From Oscillospiraceae bacterium (GTDB lineage Bacteria; Bacillota; Clostridia; Oscillospirales; Oscillospiraceae): a DNA stretch of 64,000 nucleotides. The stretch is from NCBI GenBank assembly GCA_017416245.1, contig JAFQCX010000018.1, forward strand, positions 50,285 to 114,284, written 5' to 3'. Each line of letters begins with the position of its first letter. Position 1 is the first letter of the stretch. The position numbers and the translations under genes are program-made. Below, one piece after another: positions 1-8,348 of the stretch. Below the pieces are notes generated by a model that saw nothing but the letters and a program-made list of their open reading frames with translations, searched no databases and was not told where the DNA came from.

Positions 1-776
1 CCCTTCCACCGGCAGAACACATCACCAAAGTAGTTGGCGCTGGAGAAACCGCACTGCTCGGCGATCTCACCCATAGAAAGGTCCGTATTACGCAACAGCT
101 GTTCAGCTGCCTGCAGGCGGGTTTGGGTCAGATATTCCTGAAAACCAAAGCCGGTAAGGGTTTTGAACCGTTTGGAAAAGGATGTGCGCTCCATAAAGGC
201 TCTGTCCGCCGCATCGGCCAGGGTGATAGGCTGGGCGTAGTTCAAGGCAATGTACTTCGTCAGCGCCAGCACCTTATCCATACTCTCCCCCCGGACCGGC
301 TCTTTGGGAGCGCCGTGCAGCAAAGCGCACAGCAGGATATCCTGCAGCAAATGCAGGGCCGTGGCATCGGTATATGCGCTGCGGTGGGTCAGCTCCCACT
401 CCAGCCGGGTCATATCCCGATGGATCTGCTGGGAGATGTGCGTGGGCAGCTGCAGGCAGCCGCAGCTTAGCAGGCGGTCAAATTGTTCCCGACCCAAATC
501 CTCGATAAAGGTATGGATGCGGTCCTCCATAAAGTTGCACAAATATCGCTCGTAGCCCACCGGGCGGGGTGATATGGTGCGGTGGAGCTGATTCCGGGGG
601 ATGAACACCAGATCGCCCGGCGTCACATCGTAGACGGTGTTTCCGATAAAATATCTGCGCTGCCCGGAGATGAGGTAATACAGTTCGTGGGATGTATGGG
701 CGTGATGCTCCGGCATATCCCACACGTTTTGAGATGTGCTGTGTTGAATAAAGATACCCAAGGACTTATCTATCAT
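1..776 (-). CDS. AraC-family transcriptional regulator (C-terminus cut by window edge)
   Basis: The minus-strand reading starts MIDKSLGIFIQHSTSQNVW. A cupin-like sugar-sensing N-terminus follows, with HHAHTSHELYYLISG and a TPGDLVFIPRNQLH strand. Near the window edge the AraC helix-turn-helix appears as IGEIAEQCGFSSANYFGDVF, so only the last residues are missing. An AGGAG ribosome site sits about 8 bases before the ATG. The gene diverges from the galacturonate operon starting at 1231, which is the usual arrangement for a pathway-specific activator, so control of that operon by a uronate signal is a reasonable inference. A MITE begins 24 bases upstream of the start codon, immediately before the ribosome site, so the original promoter has been pushed away or replaced. 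Confidence 0.9.
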   Translation of the reverse strand, partial: MIDKSLGIFIQHSTSQNVWDMPEHHAHTSHELYYLISGQRRYFIGNTVYDVTPGDLVFIPRNQLHRTISPRPVGYERYLCNFMEDRIHTFIEDLGREQFDRLLSCGCLQLPTHISQQIHRDMTRLEWELTHRSAYTDATALHLLQDILLCALLHGAPKEPVRGESMDKVLALTKYIALNYAQPITLADAADRAFMERTSFSKRFKTLTGFGFQEYLTQTRLQAAEQLLRNTDLSMGEIAEQCGFSSANYFGDVFCRWK

Positions 777-799
777 ATGGATCAGCTCCTTTCGCCTTA

Positions 800-1074
800 G
801 GGTAGAGCGACAAATCCGAACCCGCCTGAAAGCGGCTGATTTCGGCGCTTTTCGCCCTATTGTGCCTCGCAAGGCACAAAGCATTCCTTCGCCCCAATAG
901 AACGAAAATCATCCAAAATCTCCTCGCTTTCAGGTCAGAGATTTTACAAAGAGAGGGTTTTTGTTCTAGCAAGGCAAAAACGCAGCAAATACTTTGTGTA
1001 TTTGCGAGTATTTTAACGCAGATAGAGCAATAAACCATCCTTTGTAAAACGGGTTCGGATTTATCGCTCTACCC
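800..1074. mobile_element. 275-bp MITE-like element with 25-bp terminal inverted repeats and TA flanks
   Basis: The terminal repeats at 800-824 and 1050-1074 are inverted copies differing at one base; the left one begins gggtagagcga. Each end abuts a TA dinucleotide (798-799 and 1075-1076), as expected of a target duplication made by a Tc1/mariner or IS630-type transposase. There is no transposase inside. A minus-strand open frame crossing it has no recognisable domain and I treat it as incidental. It sits between araC and its likely promoter region. Confidence 0.75.
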
Positions 1075-1230
1075 TATTGTAACATAGTTCCGCTGAAATT
1101 GCAATATTTCTGTAGCTGTAACAAAAGATAGCCAATTATTTGGTAGCGTATACTGTTTTCTTGCGTTACAATAATACTGCGATTGGAAAAAGCGTAATAC
1201 CCAAACCAATTTTATATGGAGGAATACAAA
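1075..1230. other. Divergent control region between MITE and GH4 gene
   Basis: This AT-rich stretch must hold the operon promoter and any AraC operators. I see no -35/-10 pair convincing enough to report. The only firm element is the ribosome site TGGAGGA at 1217-1223. Confidence 0.4.
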
Positions 1231-2625
1231 ATGAAATATACGGATCACAACACTGTGGAAGAATTAAAGATCGCCTATGTGGGCGGCGGCTCTCAGGGTT
1301 GGGCATGGCACCTGATGTCCGATCTGGCTGTTGCGGATGACATATCCGGTGAGATCGCCCTGTACGATATCAACTACAAGGCAGCCAAGACCAACGAGAT
1401 CATTGGCAACCGTTATAAGGACTTGCCCGATTGCGCTTCCAAGTGGAACTACTATGCCACCGAAACTTTGGAAGAGGCGCTGACCGGCGCTGACTTCGTG
1501 GTCATCTCCATTCTGCCCGGCACCTTTGACGAGATGGCAGTAGACGTACATACCCCCGAAAAATACGGCATCTATCAGTCCGTAGGCGATACCACCGGCC
1601 CCGGCGGTCTGATGCGCACACTGCGCACCGTTCCCCAGATCGAAGTCATCGCCCGCGGCATTGAGAAGTGCTGCCCCAATGCATGGGTCATCAACTACAC
1701 CAATCCTATGACACAGTGCATCAAGGCCCTGTATAACACCTTCCCCGGCATCCGCGCCTTCGGCTGCTGCCACGAGGTATTCGGCACTCAAAAGCTCCTT
1801 GTCTCTGCCCTGGCAGATATGCGCGGCATCAAAGATGTCCATCGCAGCGAGATCAAGATCAATGTAGTTGGTATCAATCATTTCACCTGGATCAACAAAG
1901 CTACCTGGCGCGGTGAGGATCTGCTTCCCATCTACCGGGAATTTGCCGAGAAGTATAAAGACACCGGCTTCAACGGCAAAGCGGAGATCAACTGGATGAA
2001 CAGCGCCTCTGCCAACAGTAGCCGCGTTAAGTTCGACCTGTTTTTGCGCTATGGCGCTATCGCCGCTGCCGGTGACCGTCATCTTGCTGAGTTCTGTCCC
2101 AAGTCCTGGTATCTGACAAGTGAGAAGCAGGCCAACAGCTGGGGCTTTGGCCTGACCACTGTAGACTGGCGCAAAAAGCGTCAGAGCGACCTGTTGGAGG
2201 AAGGCCGAAAGAAGGCCTCCGGTGAGCAGCCGGTAGTCATCCGTCGCAGTGAGGAAGAAGGCGTTATGCAGATGCGCGCTCTGCTGGGTCTGTGTGATTT
2301 TGTAACCAATGTAAACATCCCCAATATGGGTCAGATCCCCAATCTGCCTATGGGCACCATCGTAGAAACCAACGCCGCCTTCCGCGACGGTCAGCTGACA
2401 CCTGTATTTGCCGGCCCGATCCCCGCTGAGATCGACGCGATGGTTCGTCGGATCGCCAGCGCCCAGCTTATGCTGGCTGAGGCAGCCAAGGAACGGGATC
2501 TGGAGAAGGCTTTTGCCGTGTTTGTCAACGATCCTTTGGTAGATCTGCCTGTGTCTGAGGCACGCAAGCTCTTTGACGAGATGGTGGAAGGCACCAAGGA
2601 GTACTTGCAGGAATACCTGAAATAA
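1231..2625 (+). CDS. Glycoside hydrolase family 4, probable alpha-galacturonidase (LplD-like)
   Basis: Family 4 glycosidases use NAD+ and a divalent metal to cleave glycosides by oxidation and elimination. The N-terminus carries the nucleotide-binding loop AYVGGGSQGWAW. Further on are the substrate segment GDTTGPGGLMRTLRT, the NYTNPM motif, and the metal-ligand motifs CCHEVFGTQ (about residue 180) and GINHFTW. CHEVFG is the form I associate with LplD, the alpha-galacturonidase branch, rather than alpha-glucosidases or MelA. The start was placed at 1231 because the earlier in-frame ATG at 1216 overlaps the ribosome site TGGAGGA. The next two genes reduce tagaturonate and dehydrate altronate, so releasing galacturonate from pectin oligomers fits the context. 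The exact substrate is inferred. Confidence 0.85.
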   Translation: MKYTDHNTVEELKIAYVGGGSQGWAWHLMSDLAVADDISGEIALYDINYKAAKTNEIIGNRYKDLPDCASKWNYYATETLEEALTGADFVVISILPGTFDEMAVDVHTPEKYGIYQSVGDTTGPGGLMRTLRTVPQIEVIARGIEKCCPNAWVINYTNPMTQCIKALYNTFPGIRAFGCCHEVFGTQKLLVSALADMRGIKDVHRSEIKINVVGINHFTWINKATWRGEDLLPIYREFAEKYKDTGFNGKAEINWMNSASANSSRVKFDLFLRYGAIAAAGDRHLAEFCPKSWYLTSEKQANSWGFGLTTVDWRKKRQSDLLEEGRKKASGEQPVVIRRSEEEGVMQMRALLGLCDFVTNVNIPNMGQIPNLPMGTIVETNAAFRDGQLTPVFAGPIPAEIDAMVRRIASAQLMLAEAAKERDLEKAFAVFVNDPLVDLPVSEARKLFDEMVEGTKEYLQEYLK

Positions 2626-2664
2626 GAGCAGGTATTACGGAATATAAAATAAGGAGGAAAGCGT

Positions 2665-4023
2665 ATGATCAAGATTCTGCAGTATGGCCAGGGAAACTTT
2701 CTGCGTTCCTTTGCCGACCTTTATTTTGAAACGCTAAATCAGGAGCAGGATGCATACGAAGTACACGTTGTCACCTCCATCTCCAGAGATCTGACCCAGT
2801 TCACTGCCCAAAACAACCGCTACCACGTTGTTCTGCGGGGTGTGGATGCCGGACAGGTGGTGGAGCAGCCGTACCCGGTCAATGCGCTCAAGCAGGTCAT
2901 TGATCCCCTTCGCGACCCCCAGCCCTATTATGCGCTGGCGCGGGATCCTGAACTGAAGATCATCGTATCCAACACCACCGAGGCAGGCATCTGCTTCCGC
3001 AGTGAAGATAAAATGGGTGACTTTCAAGGGATGACCTATCCAGCCAAGCTGACGCTGTTCCTGTATGAACGGTTCAAATCCGGGCTGGATGGCGTGTATC
3101 TTCTGCCCGTTGAGCTTATCGATAACAATGCCGACGCGCTATACGCCTGTGTCGATCAGTACATCCGCCTGTGGAAGCTGCCGGAAGCTTTCCGCCGCTG
3201 GAATGAAACGCAAAACTTCTACTGCAACACGCTGGTGGACCGCATTGTGTCCGGCTATCCCAAAGATCAGCAGACCCTTCAGCATATGTGGGAGCTGCTG
3301 GGTGAGCAGGACAAGCTTATGAGTGTAGGCGAACCCTTCGGTCTGTGGGTGATAGAGTGTAAGGGCGCTTTAGAGCAGTACATCAAAGAAGGCCGCCATA
3401 ACATCGATGTTGTGCTCACCGACGATGTAAAGCCCTACAAAAAACGCAAAGTGCGCCTGCTCAACGGCAGCCACACCAATCTGGTGCCTGCCGGCTTAAT
3501 GCTGGGCGCTGAAACGGTGTACGACTGTATGCAGGATGCTAAACTGTCGGCCTTTGTAAAGAACACGCTGGATGCGGAAATCATTCCCTTTGTGCCCGGC
3601 TCGGAGCAGTTTGCTGCCGATGTACAGGAGCGTTTCCGCAACCCCTATCTGAACCACCAGCTGACCAGCATCGCGCTGAACAGTATCTCCAAGTGGAGAG
3701 CCCGAGTGCTGCCCAGCTTCCGGGATAACTATGAAAAAAACGGCGTGATCCCCAAGTGGCTGACCATTGGTTTTTCCTACCTTATGGCGCTGTATGCACG
3801 GGTGGAGAAAAGCGGTGACGGCTATTTGGCCAAGCTACCCACCCGCACCATTCAGGTGCTGGACGAGAAGCCTTATCTGGAGCATTTTGCCAATGGCGGC
3901 TCTATCGAAGCCTTTATGGCTGACCCGCAGATCTGGGGTGAGGATCTGACCGCCTATGCGGGGCTGCTGACCGCAGTACTGGAGAACGTAAATAAAATCA
4001 ATGCCGGGGAGTGCCTGCTGTGA
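2665..4023 (+). CDS. uxaB: Tagaturonate reductase (altronate oxidoreductase)
   Basis: This 452-residue mannitol-dehydrogenase-family enzyme should reduce tagaturonate to altronate with NADH in the cytoplasmic isomerase route of galacturonate breakdown. It opens with the dinucleotide-binding segment ILQYGQGNFLRSF. Later it has SNTTEAGI and the catalytic Lys/Asn/His stretch KVRLLNGSHTNL, which is typical of the polyol and uronate dehydrogenases. A strong AAGGAGGAAA ribosome site precedes the ATG. It lies 39 bases after the GH4 gene and overlaps uxaA. Fructuronate reductase (UxuB) is the main alternative; the adjacent altronate dehydratase favours UxaB. Confidence 0.9.
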   Translation: MIKILQYGQGNFLRSFADLYFETLNQEQDAYEVHVVTSISRDLTQFTAQNNRYHVVLRGVDAGQVVEQPYPVNALKQVIDPLRDPQPYYALARDPELKIIVSNTTEAGICFRSEDKMGDFQGMTYPAKLTLFLYERFKSGLDGVYLLPVELIDNNADALYACVDQYIRLWKLPEAFRRWNETQNFYCNTLVDRIVSGYPKDQQTLQHMWELLGEQDKLMSVGEPFGLWVIECKGALEQYIKEGRHNIDVVLTDDVKPYKKRKVRLLNGSHTNLVPAGLMLGAETVYDCMQDAKLSAFVKNTLDAEIIPFVPGSEQFAADVQERFRNPYLNHQLTSIALNSISKWRARVLPSFRDNYEKNGVIPKWLTIGFSYLMALYARVEKSGDGYLAKLPTRTIQVLDEKPYLEHFANGGSIEAFMADPQIWGEDLTAYAGLLTAVLENVNKINAGECLL

Positions 4024-5423
4024 ACAATACACTGATCATCAACGAAAAGGACAATATCGCCGTCTGTCTTGCAGGCAACGATACGATACCCGCCGGTCAC
4101 AAGATCGCGCTGCGTGACATTGCCCAAGGGGATTTTGTTATTAAGTACGGTCAAATTATCGGTCGGGCGACTCAGGACATTAAGGCCGGAGAATGGGTGC
4201 ACACCCACAACCTGCGCTCCCATCTGGACGAGGATGTGGCATACAGCTACCATTTCCAGGCTAAGACCTTCCCTGCTACCAGGCAGAGCTTCCGTGGCTT
4301 TGCCCGCAAGGGCCGTCGGGCCGGAATTCGCAACGAGATCTATATTATCCCCAGCGTGGGCTGCGTGAACAACGTGTGCCTGCGCCTTGCCAAGGAAGCG
4401 CAAGCGCTGATCTCCGGCTCTTTGGACGGCATTTTTGCTTTGACCCACCCCTTTGGCTGCAGCCAGCTGGGACAGGATCAGGAGAATATCAAGCACCTGC
4501 TGTCTGCCATCGCGCAGAACCCCAACGCCAGCTTTGTGCTGTTCGTGGGTCTGGGCTGCGAGAACAACGGGCTGGACGGGATCAAAGAATGTCTTGCCGA
4601 TCTTCCCAACGAGCACATCGCCTATCTGAACTGTCAGGATGTGGCAGATGAGCACGAAGCCGGAATGGCCATTTTGAAGGATTTTGCCGTCAGAGCCGCA
4701 GCGCTGGAACGGGTGGATGTGGATCTTTCTCAGCTTTGCATCGGTCTGAAGTGCGGTGGCAGCGACGGCTACTCCGGCCTGACCGCCAACCCCCTTGTGG
4801 GACGTGTCTGTGACCGGGTGGTGTCCGCCGGCGGCAGCGCTATCCTAACAGAGGTGCCCGAGATGTTCGGCGCTGAGCAGCTGCTCATGGACAAGTGCGC
4901 CACCCAAGCCGTGTTTGAGCGATATAAGGCTATGATCGTGGACTTTAAGCAATCCTACATTGCCCAGGGCTTCCCTGTTTATGAAAATCCCAGCCCCGGC
5001 AATAAGAAAGGCGGCATCACGACCCTGGAGGAGAAATCCCTGGGCTGCGTGGAAAAAGCCGGCTCTACTGCCATTGTGGATGTGCTGGACTACGGGCAGC
5101 TTGTGAGCAAGCAGGGCGTTTCTGCTCTGAATGCCCCGGGCAATGACCTGATCGCCGCCACCGCGCTGGCCGCCAGTGGCTGTCAAGTTGTGTTGTTCAC
5201 CACAGGACGGGGTACGCCCTTCAGCACCTTCGTCCCCACCATGAAGATCGCCACCAACACCCCCCTGGCTCAGAAAAAATCCGGCTGGATCGACTTTGAT
5301 GCCTATCCTATGGATGAAGACGCTCTATTCGACCTGCTGCTGCGTACCGCCAGTGGTGAATACCGCTGCAAGAGTGAGGATGTGCGGGAGATCGCCTTCT
5401 ACAAAACCGGCGTGACCCTTTAA
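4020..5423 (+). CDS. uxaA: Altronate dehydratase
   Basis: UxaA removes water from D-altronate to give 2-keto-3-deoxygluconate. The first 95 or so residues form an SAF domain. The body has the conserved segments GIRNEIYIIPSVGCVN, ALTHPFGCSQLGQD, GLGCENNGL, LKCGGSDGYSGLTANP and NPSPGNKKGGITTLEEK. At about 467 residues it is near family length. I chose the GTG at 4020, which overlaps the uxaB stop codon (4021-4023) and has GGGGAG about nine bases upstream, implying translational coupling. A GTG at 4011 is also in frame. The uronate isomerase (uxaC) and the KDG kinase and aldolase needed to finish the pathway are not in this window. Confidence 0.92.
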   Translation: MNNTLIINEKDNIAVCLAGNDTIPAGHKIALRDIAQGDFVIKYGQIIGRATQDIKAGEWVHTHNLRSHLDEDVAYSYHFQAKTFPATRQSFRGFARKGRRAGIRNEIYIIPSVGCVNNVCLRLAKEAQALISGSLDGIFALTHPFGCSQLGQDQENIKHLLSAIAQNPNASFVLFVGLGCENNGLDGIKECLADLPNEHIAYLNCQDVADEHEAGMAILKDFAVRAAALERVDVDLSQLCIGLKCGGSDGYSGLTANPLVGRVCDRVVSAGGSAILTEVPEMFGAEQLLMDKCATQAVFERYKAMIVDFKQSYIAQGFPVYENPSPGNKKGGITTLEEKSLGCVEKAGSTAIVDVLDYGQLVSKQGVSALNAPGNDLIAATALAASGCQVVLFTTGRGTPFSTFVPTMKIATNTPLAQKKSGWIDFDAYPMDEDALFDLLLRTASGEYRCKSEDVREIAFYKTGVTL

Positions 5424-5430
5424 ATAAACG

Positions 5431-5464
5431 AAATCGGCAACCCGTTGGGGTTGCCGATTTATCA
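5431..5464. terminator. Intrinsic terminator after uxaA
   Basis: A 13-bp stem (aaatcggcaaccc and its complement) with a GTTG loop ends in a T-rich tract. It separates the uronate operon from the convergent kinase gene and could act in both directions. Confidence 0.85.
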
Positions 5465-5485
5465 TATGTATCACAAAACTTTTCC

Positions 5486-6601
5486 TTACACAGAATACTT
5501 TTCTACAACTGCGGTCATAGCATCAAACTGCTCTTCCATATCCCTTACCAGCTTGAACTGGGTGCGGCAGCGACGGAGGTTTTGATCGGGCTCTGTGATG
5601 TGGAAGTAATGGTCTCCATCCAGGTAGTCCGTCAGAAAGCGGATGCCACATTCCAGTGTCATCAGACGGGCGCCCCAGGGCAGATATTCCAGCTCGGTTT
5701 TGGTCAGACCGCCTTGGGCCCCTTGCAGGTAGCCGCGGACATAACGCTCATACAGCCCGATGTCAAAATTCACCTTTGCAAGATCCGGCTCATCCTCTGC
5801 ATTGTGATTTGCGCCAAAGCGGATAGAATCGCCAAAATCATAAATGGAAAGACCAGGCATCGTGGTGTCCAGATCCACTACGCAAATGCCTTCCAAAGTA
5901 TCTTCATCGATCAGGATGTTGTTCAGCTTGGTATCGTTATGGGTAACCCGCAGGGGCAGCTTGCCGGCCCGCTGAGCATCCACCGCCACAGAACAATCTG
6001 CCTTTCGGTCAAGCACGAACCGAATCTCCTCCTGCACATCCTTGGCTCTGCCCAGCTTGTCTGCCTCCAAGGTGGCTATGAACTTGGCAAAACGGTCTTC
6101 CGTGTTGTGGAAATTCACAATGGTTTCGTGGAGGGTGTGGGCAGGATAGTCCGATAGCAGCATTTGGAAACGGCCAAATGCCCGGGCAGCCGCCTCAAAA
6201 AGCTCCGGTGTTGCCTGCTGCAGGCAGATGGTATGCTCCACAAAGGGCATCAGCCGCCAGATCTTACCGGTGGAATCGGTGTAATAATCCTTGCCGTCTT
6301 TTGTTTTGATCAGGTTCAGTGTCTCCCGCATAGGGTCGCCGCCCTGCTCCTGGATCTTTTTGCGCAGATGGGTGGTTACGCCAATGAAGTTCTCCATCAG
6401 CTCTACCTGCCGGGGGAATGCTGTCAAGGATAGTCCCTGCAGAATAAAGCGGATCGCCTTGCCCTCCCTGGGCTGACAGACAATACAGTAGGTATCGTTG
6501 ATATGGCCGGAGCCGTAGCGTACGGCCTCCAGCATTGTGGGCGGAAATTCGAATGCGTCAACAACTTCTTTTAATATGGAATTTTTCTCAGCAATTTCCA
6601 T
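5486..6601 (-). CDS. APH/choline-kinase-fold phosphotransferase, probable N-acetylhexosamine 1-kinase (NahK-like)
   Basis: The 371-residue protein has the aminoglycoside-phosphotransferase catalytic loop RVTHNDTKLNNILID and the metal-binding VVDLDTTMPGLSIYDFGDSI, which is close to the NahK form. NahK phosphorylates GlcNAc or GalNAc at C1 in the lacto-N-biose/galacto-N-biose pathway. The next gene upstream, 20 bases away, is galE, which in that pathway interconverts UDP-Gal and UDP-Glc (and the N-acetyl forms). The pairing supports a role in mucin or host-glycan sugar use. The phosphorylase LnpA and the uridylyltransferase are not nearby. AAAGGG lies about seven bases before the ATG. Substrate assignment is inference. 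Confidence 0.78.
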   Translation of the reverse strand: MEIAEKNSILKEVVDAFEFPPTMLEAVRYGSGHINDTYCIVCQPREGKAIRFILQGLSLTAFPRQVELMENFIGVTTHLRKKIQEQGGDPMRETLNLIKTKDGKDYYTDSTGKIWRLMPFVEHTICLQQATPELFEAAARAFGRFQMLLSDYPAHTLHETIVNFHNTEDRFAKFIATLEADKLGRAKDVQEEIRFVLDRKADCSVAVDAQRAGKLPLRVTHNDTKLNNILIDEDTLEGICVVDLDTTMPGLSIYDFGDSIRFGANHNAEDEPDLAKVNFDIGLYERYVRGYLQGAQGGLTKTELEYLPWGARLMTLECGIRFLTDYLDGDHYFHITEPDQNLRRCRTQFKLVRDMEEQFDAMTAVVEKYSV

Positions 6602-6621
6602 TTTACTATCCCTTTCTGGTC

Positions 6622-7638
6622 TTATTTATCATATCCGTTGGGATTCATACTCTGCCATTTCCAGGTATCGCGGCACATATCGGTCTGATCCTTTGCAGCC
6701 TCCCAGCCCAAAACTTTCTTGCTCTTGGCAGGGTCTGCATAGCAGGTGGCCAGATCGCCGGGACGGCGGGGCGCGATTTCATAAGGTACAGGTACACCGT
6801 TGGCGGTTTCAAAAGCCTTCACCATATCCAGCACAGAGTAGCCGGTGCCGGTACCCAGATTGAATACACTCTCGCCGGAATTTTTCATCAGATGGTCAAT
6901 TGCCGCAACGTGGCCCTTCGCCAGATCCACAACGTGGATATAATCCCGGACACCGGTGCCGTCGTGGGTGGGATAATCGTTGCCAAACACATTCAGATGG
7001 TCACGCTTGCCCACAGCCGTCTGAGAGATAAAGGGCATCAGATTGTTGGGGATGCCGTTGGGATGCTCGCCGATCAAGCCGCTGGCGTGGGCGCCCACAG
7101 GGTTAAAGTAACGAAGCAGCACCACAGACCACTGAGGATCCGCTACCGTCAGATCCCGCAGGATCTGCTCGCCCATATACTTGGTCCAGCCGTAGGGATT
7201 TGTGCAGTTGCCGGTTTTGGAGGTTTCCCGCAGGGGCATCTCATTGTCGCCGGAATAAACGGTAGCAGAAGAGGAGAAGACGATCTTTTTCACCCCGCGC
7301 TTTCCCATAACGCGGCACAGAGTCATAGTGGAACACAGGTTGTTCTCATAGTAATCAAGGGGCTTGGCTACGGATTCGCCTACCGCCTTCAAGCCGGCAA
7401 AGTGGATCACGCAGTCAATACGGTGTTTGGAGAAAATCTCGTCCAGCAACTTTTCATTCCGCACGTCGCCTTCATAGAAGGTGACCTCCTTGCCGGTGAT
7501 CCTTTTCACCCGGTTCAGACTTTCCCGGTTAGAGTTGACCAAATTGTCGATTACAATAGGCTCGTGACCTGCTTCAATCAGCTCCACGCAGGTATGGCTG
7601 CCGATATATCCGGCACCGCCGGTGACCAATACGTTCAT
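6622..7638 (-). CDS. galE: UDP-glucose 4-epimerase
   Basis: This extended short-chain dehydrogenase has 338 residues, normal for GalE. It begins MNVLVTGGAGYIGSHTCVEL with the GxxGxxG NAD loop. It has SSSATVYSG followed by YGWTK, the catalytic Ser and YxxxK. The substrate segment RYFNPVGAHASGLIGEHP and a late RPGDLATCYAD are also typical of GalE. It is the first gene of a two-gene minus-strand unit with the NahK-like kinase and probably shares its promoter. Activity on N-acetylated UDP-sugars would be needed for a NahK pathway and cannot be decided from sequence. Confidence 0.95.
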   Translation of the reverse strand: MNVLVTGGAGYIGSHTCVELIEAGHEPIVIDNLVNSNRESLNRVKRITGKEVTFYEGDVRNEKLLDEIFSKHRIDCVIHFAGLKAVGESVAKPLDYYENNLCSTMTLCRVMGKRGVKKIVFSSSATVYSGDNEMPLRETSKTGNCTNPYGWTKYMGEQILRDLTVADPQWSVVLLRYFNPVGAHASGLIGEHPNGIPNNLMPFISQTAVGKRDHLNVFGNDYPTHDGTGVRDYIHVVDLAKGHVAAIDHLMKNSGESVFNLGTGTGYSVLDMVKAFETANGVPVPYEIAPRRPGDLATCYADPAKSKKVLGWEAAKDQTDMCRDTWKWQSMNPNGYDK

Positions 7639-7683
7639 ATAAGTCCCCCTTATGGTCGTTGTACTTTAATATCTATTACCTCT

Positions 7684-7722
7684 TTAAAAAACCGCTATTG
7701 CATCGGGTTTGCAATAGCGGTT
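7684..7722 (-). terminator. Terminator of tRNA-Leu
   Basis: On the minus strand a 12-bp stem (aaccgctattgc and complement) is followed by a run of T at 7684-7689, just downstream of the tRNA 3' end. Confidence 0.8.
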
Positions 7723-7729
7723 GATTCGC

Positions 7730-7814
7730 TGGTGCGGATGACAGGACTTGAACCTGCATGCCTCGCAGCACTAGAGCCTAAATCTAGCGTGTCTGCCAAT
7801 TCCACCACATCCGC
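7730..7814 (-). tRNA. tRNA-Leu (UAG anticodon)
   Basis: The minus strand reads GCGGATGTGGTGGAATTGGC at the 5' end. The anticodon loop is TTTAGGC between CTAGA and TCTAG stems, giving anticodon TAG. There is a long variable arm, a TTCAAGTC T-loop, an acceptor stem GCGGATG/CATCCGC and an encoded CCA. Length is 85 with CCA, normal for a class II tRNA. Confidence 0.93.
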
Positions 7815-7857
7815 ATTTATTAAGTCCATATTATTTTTCAAGGAATCTTGGCAATGC

Positions 7858-7996
7858 GTCTGCCAATTCCCCCTGTTGCGGTGCCCGATATCTTCCTTGC
7901 CGCTAAAGCGTCTGCGTCAGCTATCGACCGCTGCCACTCGCGAAGCATCGCTCCTCCCGCCACCGGCGGCGCTCGCTTCGCTCCCCACATCCGCAT
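7858..7996 (-). pseudogene. 5' fragment of a tRNA-Leu interrupted by about 115 bp
   Basis: Upstream of the real tRNA-Leu the minus strand contains the first 12 bases or so of the same tRNA (ATGCGGATGTGG, complement of 7985-7996). About 115 bases later comes the D-arm segment GGAATTGGCAGAC (complement of 7858-7870). Both match the intact tRNA at 7791-7816 exactly. The intervening DNA is GC-rich and partly palindromic. There is no anticodon arm or 3' half, so this is a broken copy, not a functional gene. Confidence 0.6.
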
Positions 7997-8111
7997 ACTG
8001 AATTTTATGCAGCTTCCAGCGCTCCTGTTGCCCCTTGTGTCCGCATTGGGCTTATTTTAACACGGGAGCAAACCGTTGTCAACGAAAATGGGCTTTTTTA
8101 CGTAATTTTCC

Positions 8112-8154
8112 TTGACATTCCACCCCGTTGCAAGTAAAATAGATTCGGTATAAT
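8112..8154 (+). promoter_or_regulatory. Sigma-A-type promoter for rny
   Basis: TTGACA (8112-8117), 17 bases and TAAAAT (8135-8140) form a good promoter. An overlapping pair TTGCAA/TATAAT (8128-8133 and 8149-8154) has a shorter 15-base spacer. About 190 bases of transcribed leader with short palindromes follow before the rny start; I recognise no riboswitch in it. Confidence 0.6.
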
Positions 8155-8348
8155 GTACGCTGGTTGGAGTATTCCCGGCGTTTCATCATAACCTCGGCAT
8201 CTGCCGGAGTTGCGTATGCGCCTCATGGCGTTTTTATGGTTAAACATTTACCGGGATCCCCGGTACCTTTATTTTGCCAACTGAACAATATGGGGTCATT
8301 ACGACCACTCCTTTGACGATGCCTATTCTACAAAGGAGGTGCTTAGTG

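Noticed and set aside
7858-7996. Second functional tRNA-Leu
   Set aside because: Only the 5' blocks are present; there is no anticodon arm, variable arm or 3' half.
6535-8001. 488-codon plus-strand frame across galE, tRNA-Leu and the following gap
   Set aside because: It runs antisense to galE and through a tRNA gene and terminator.
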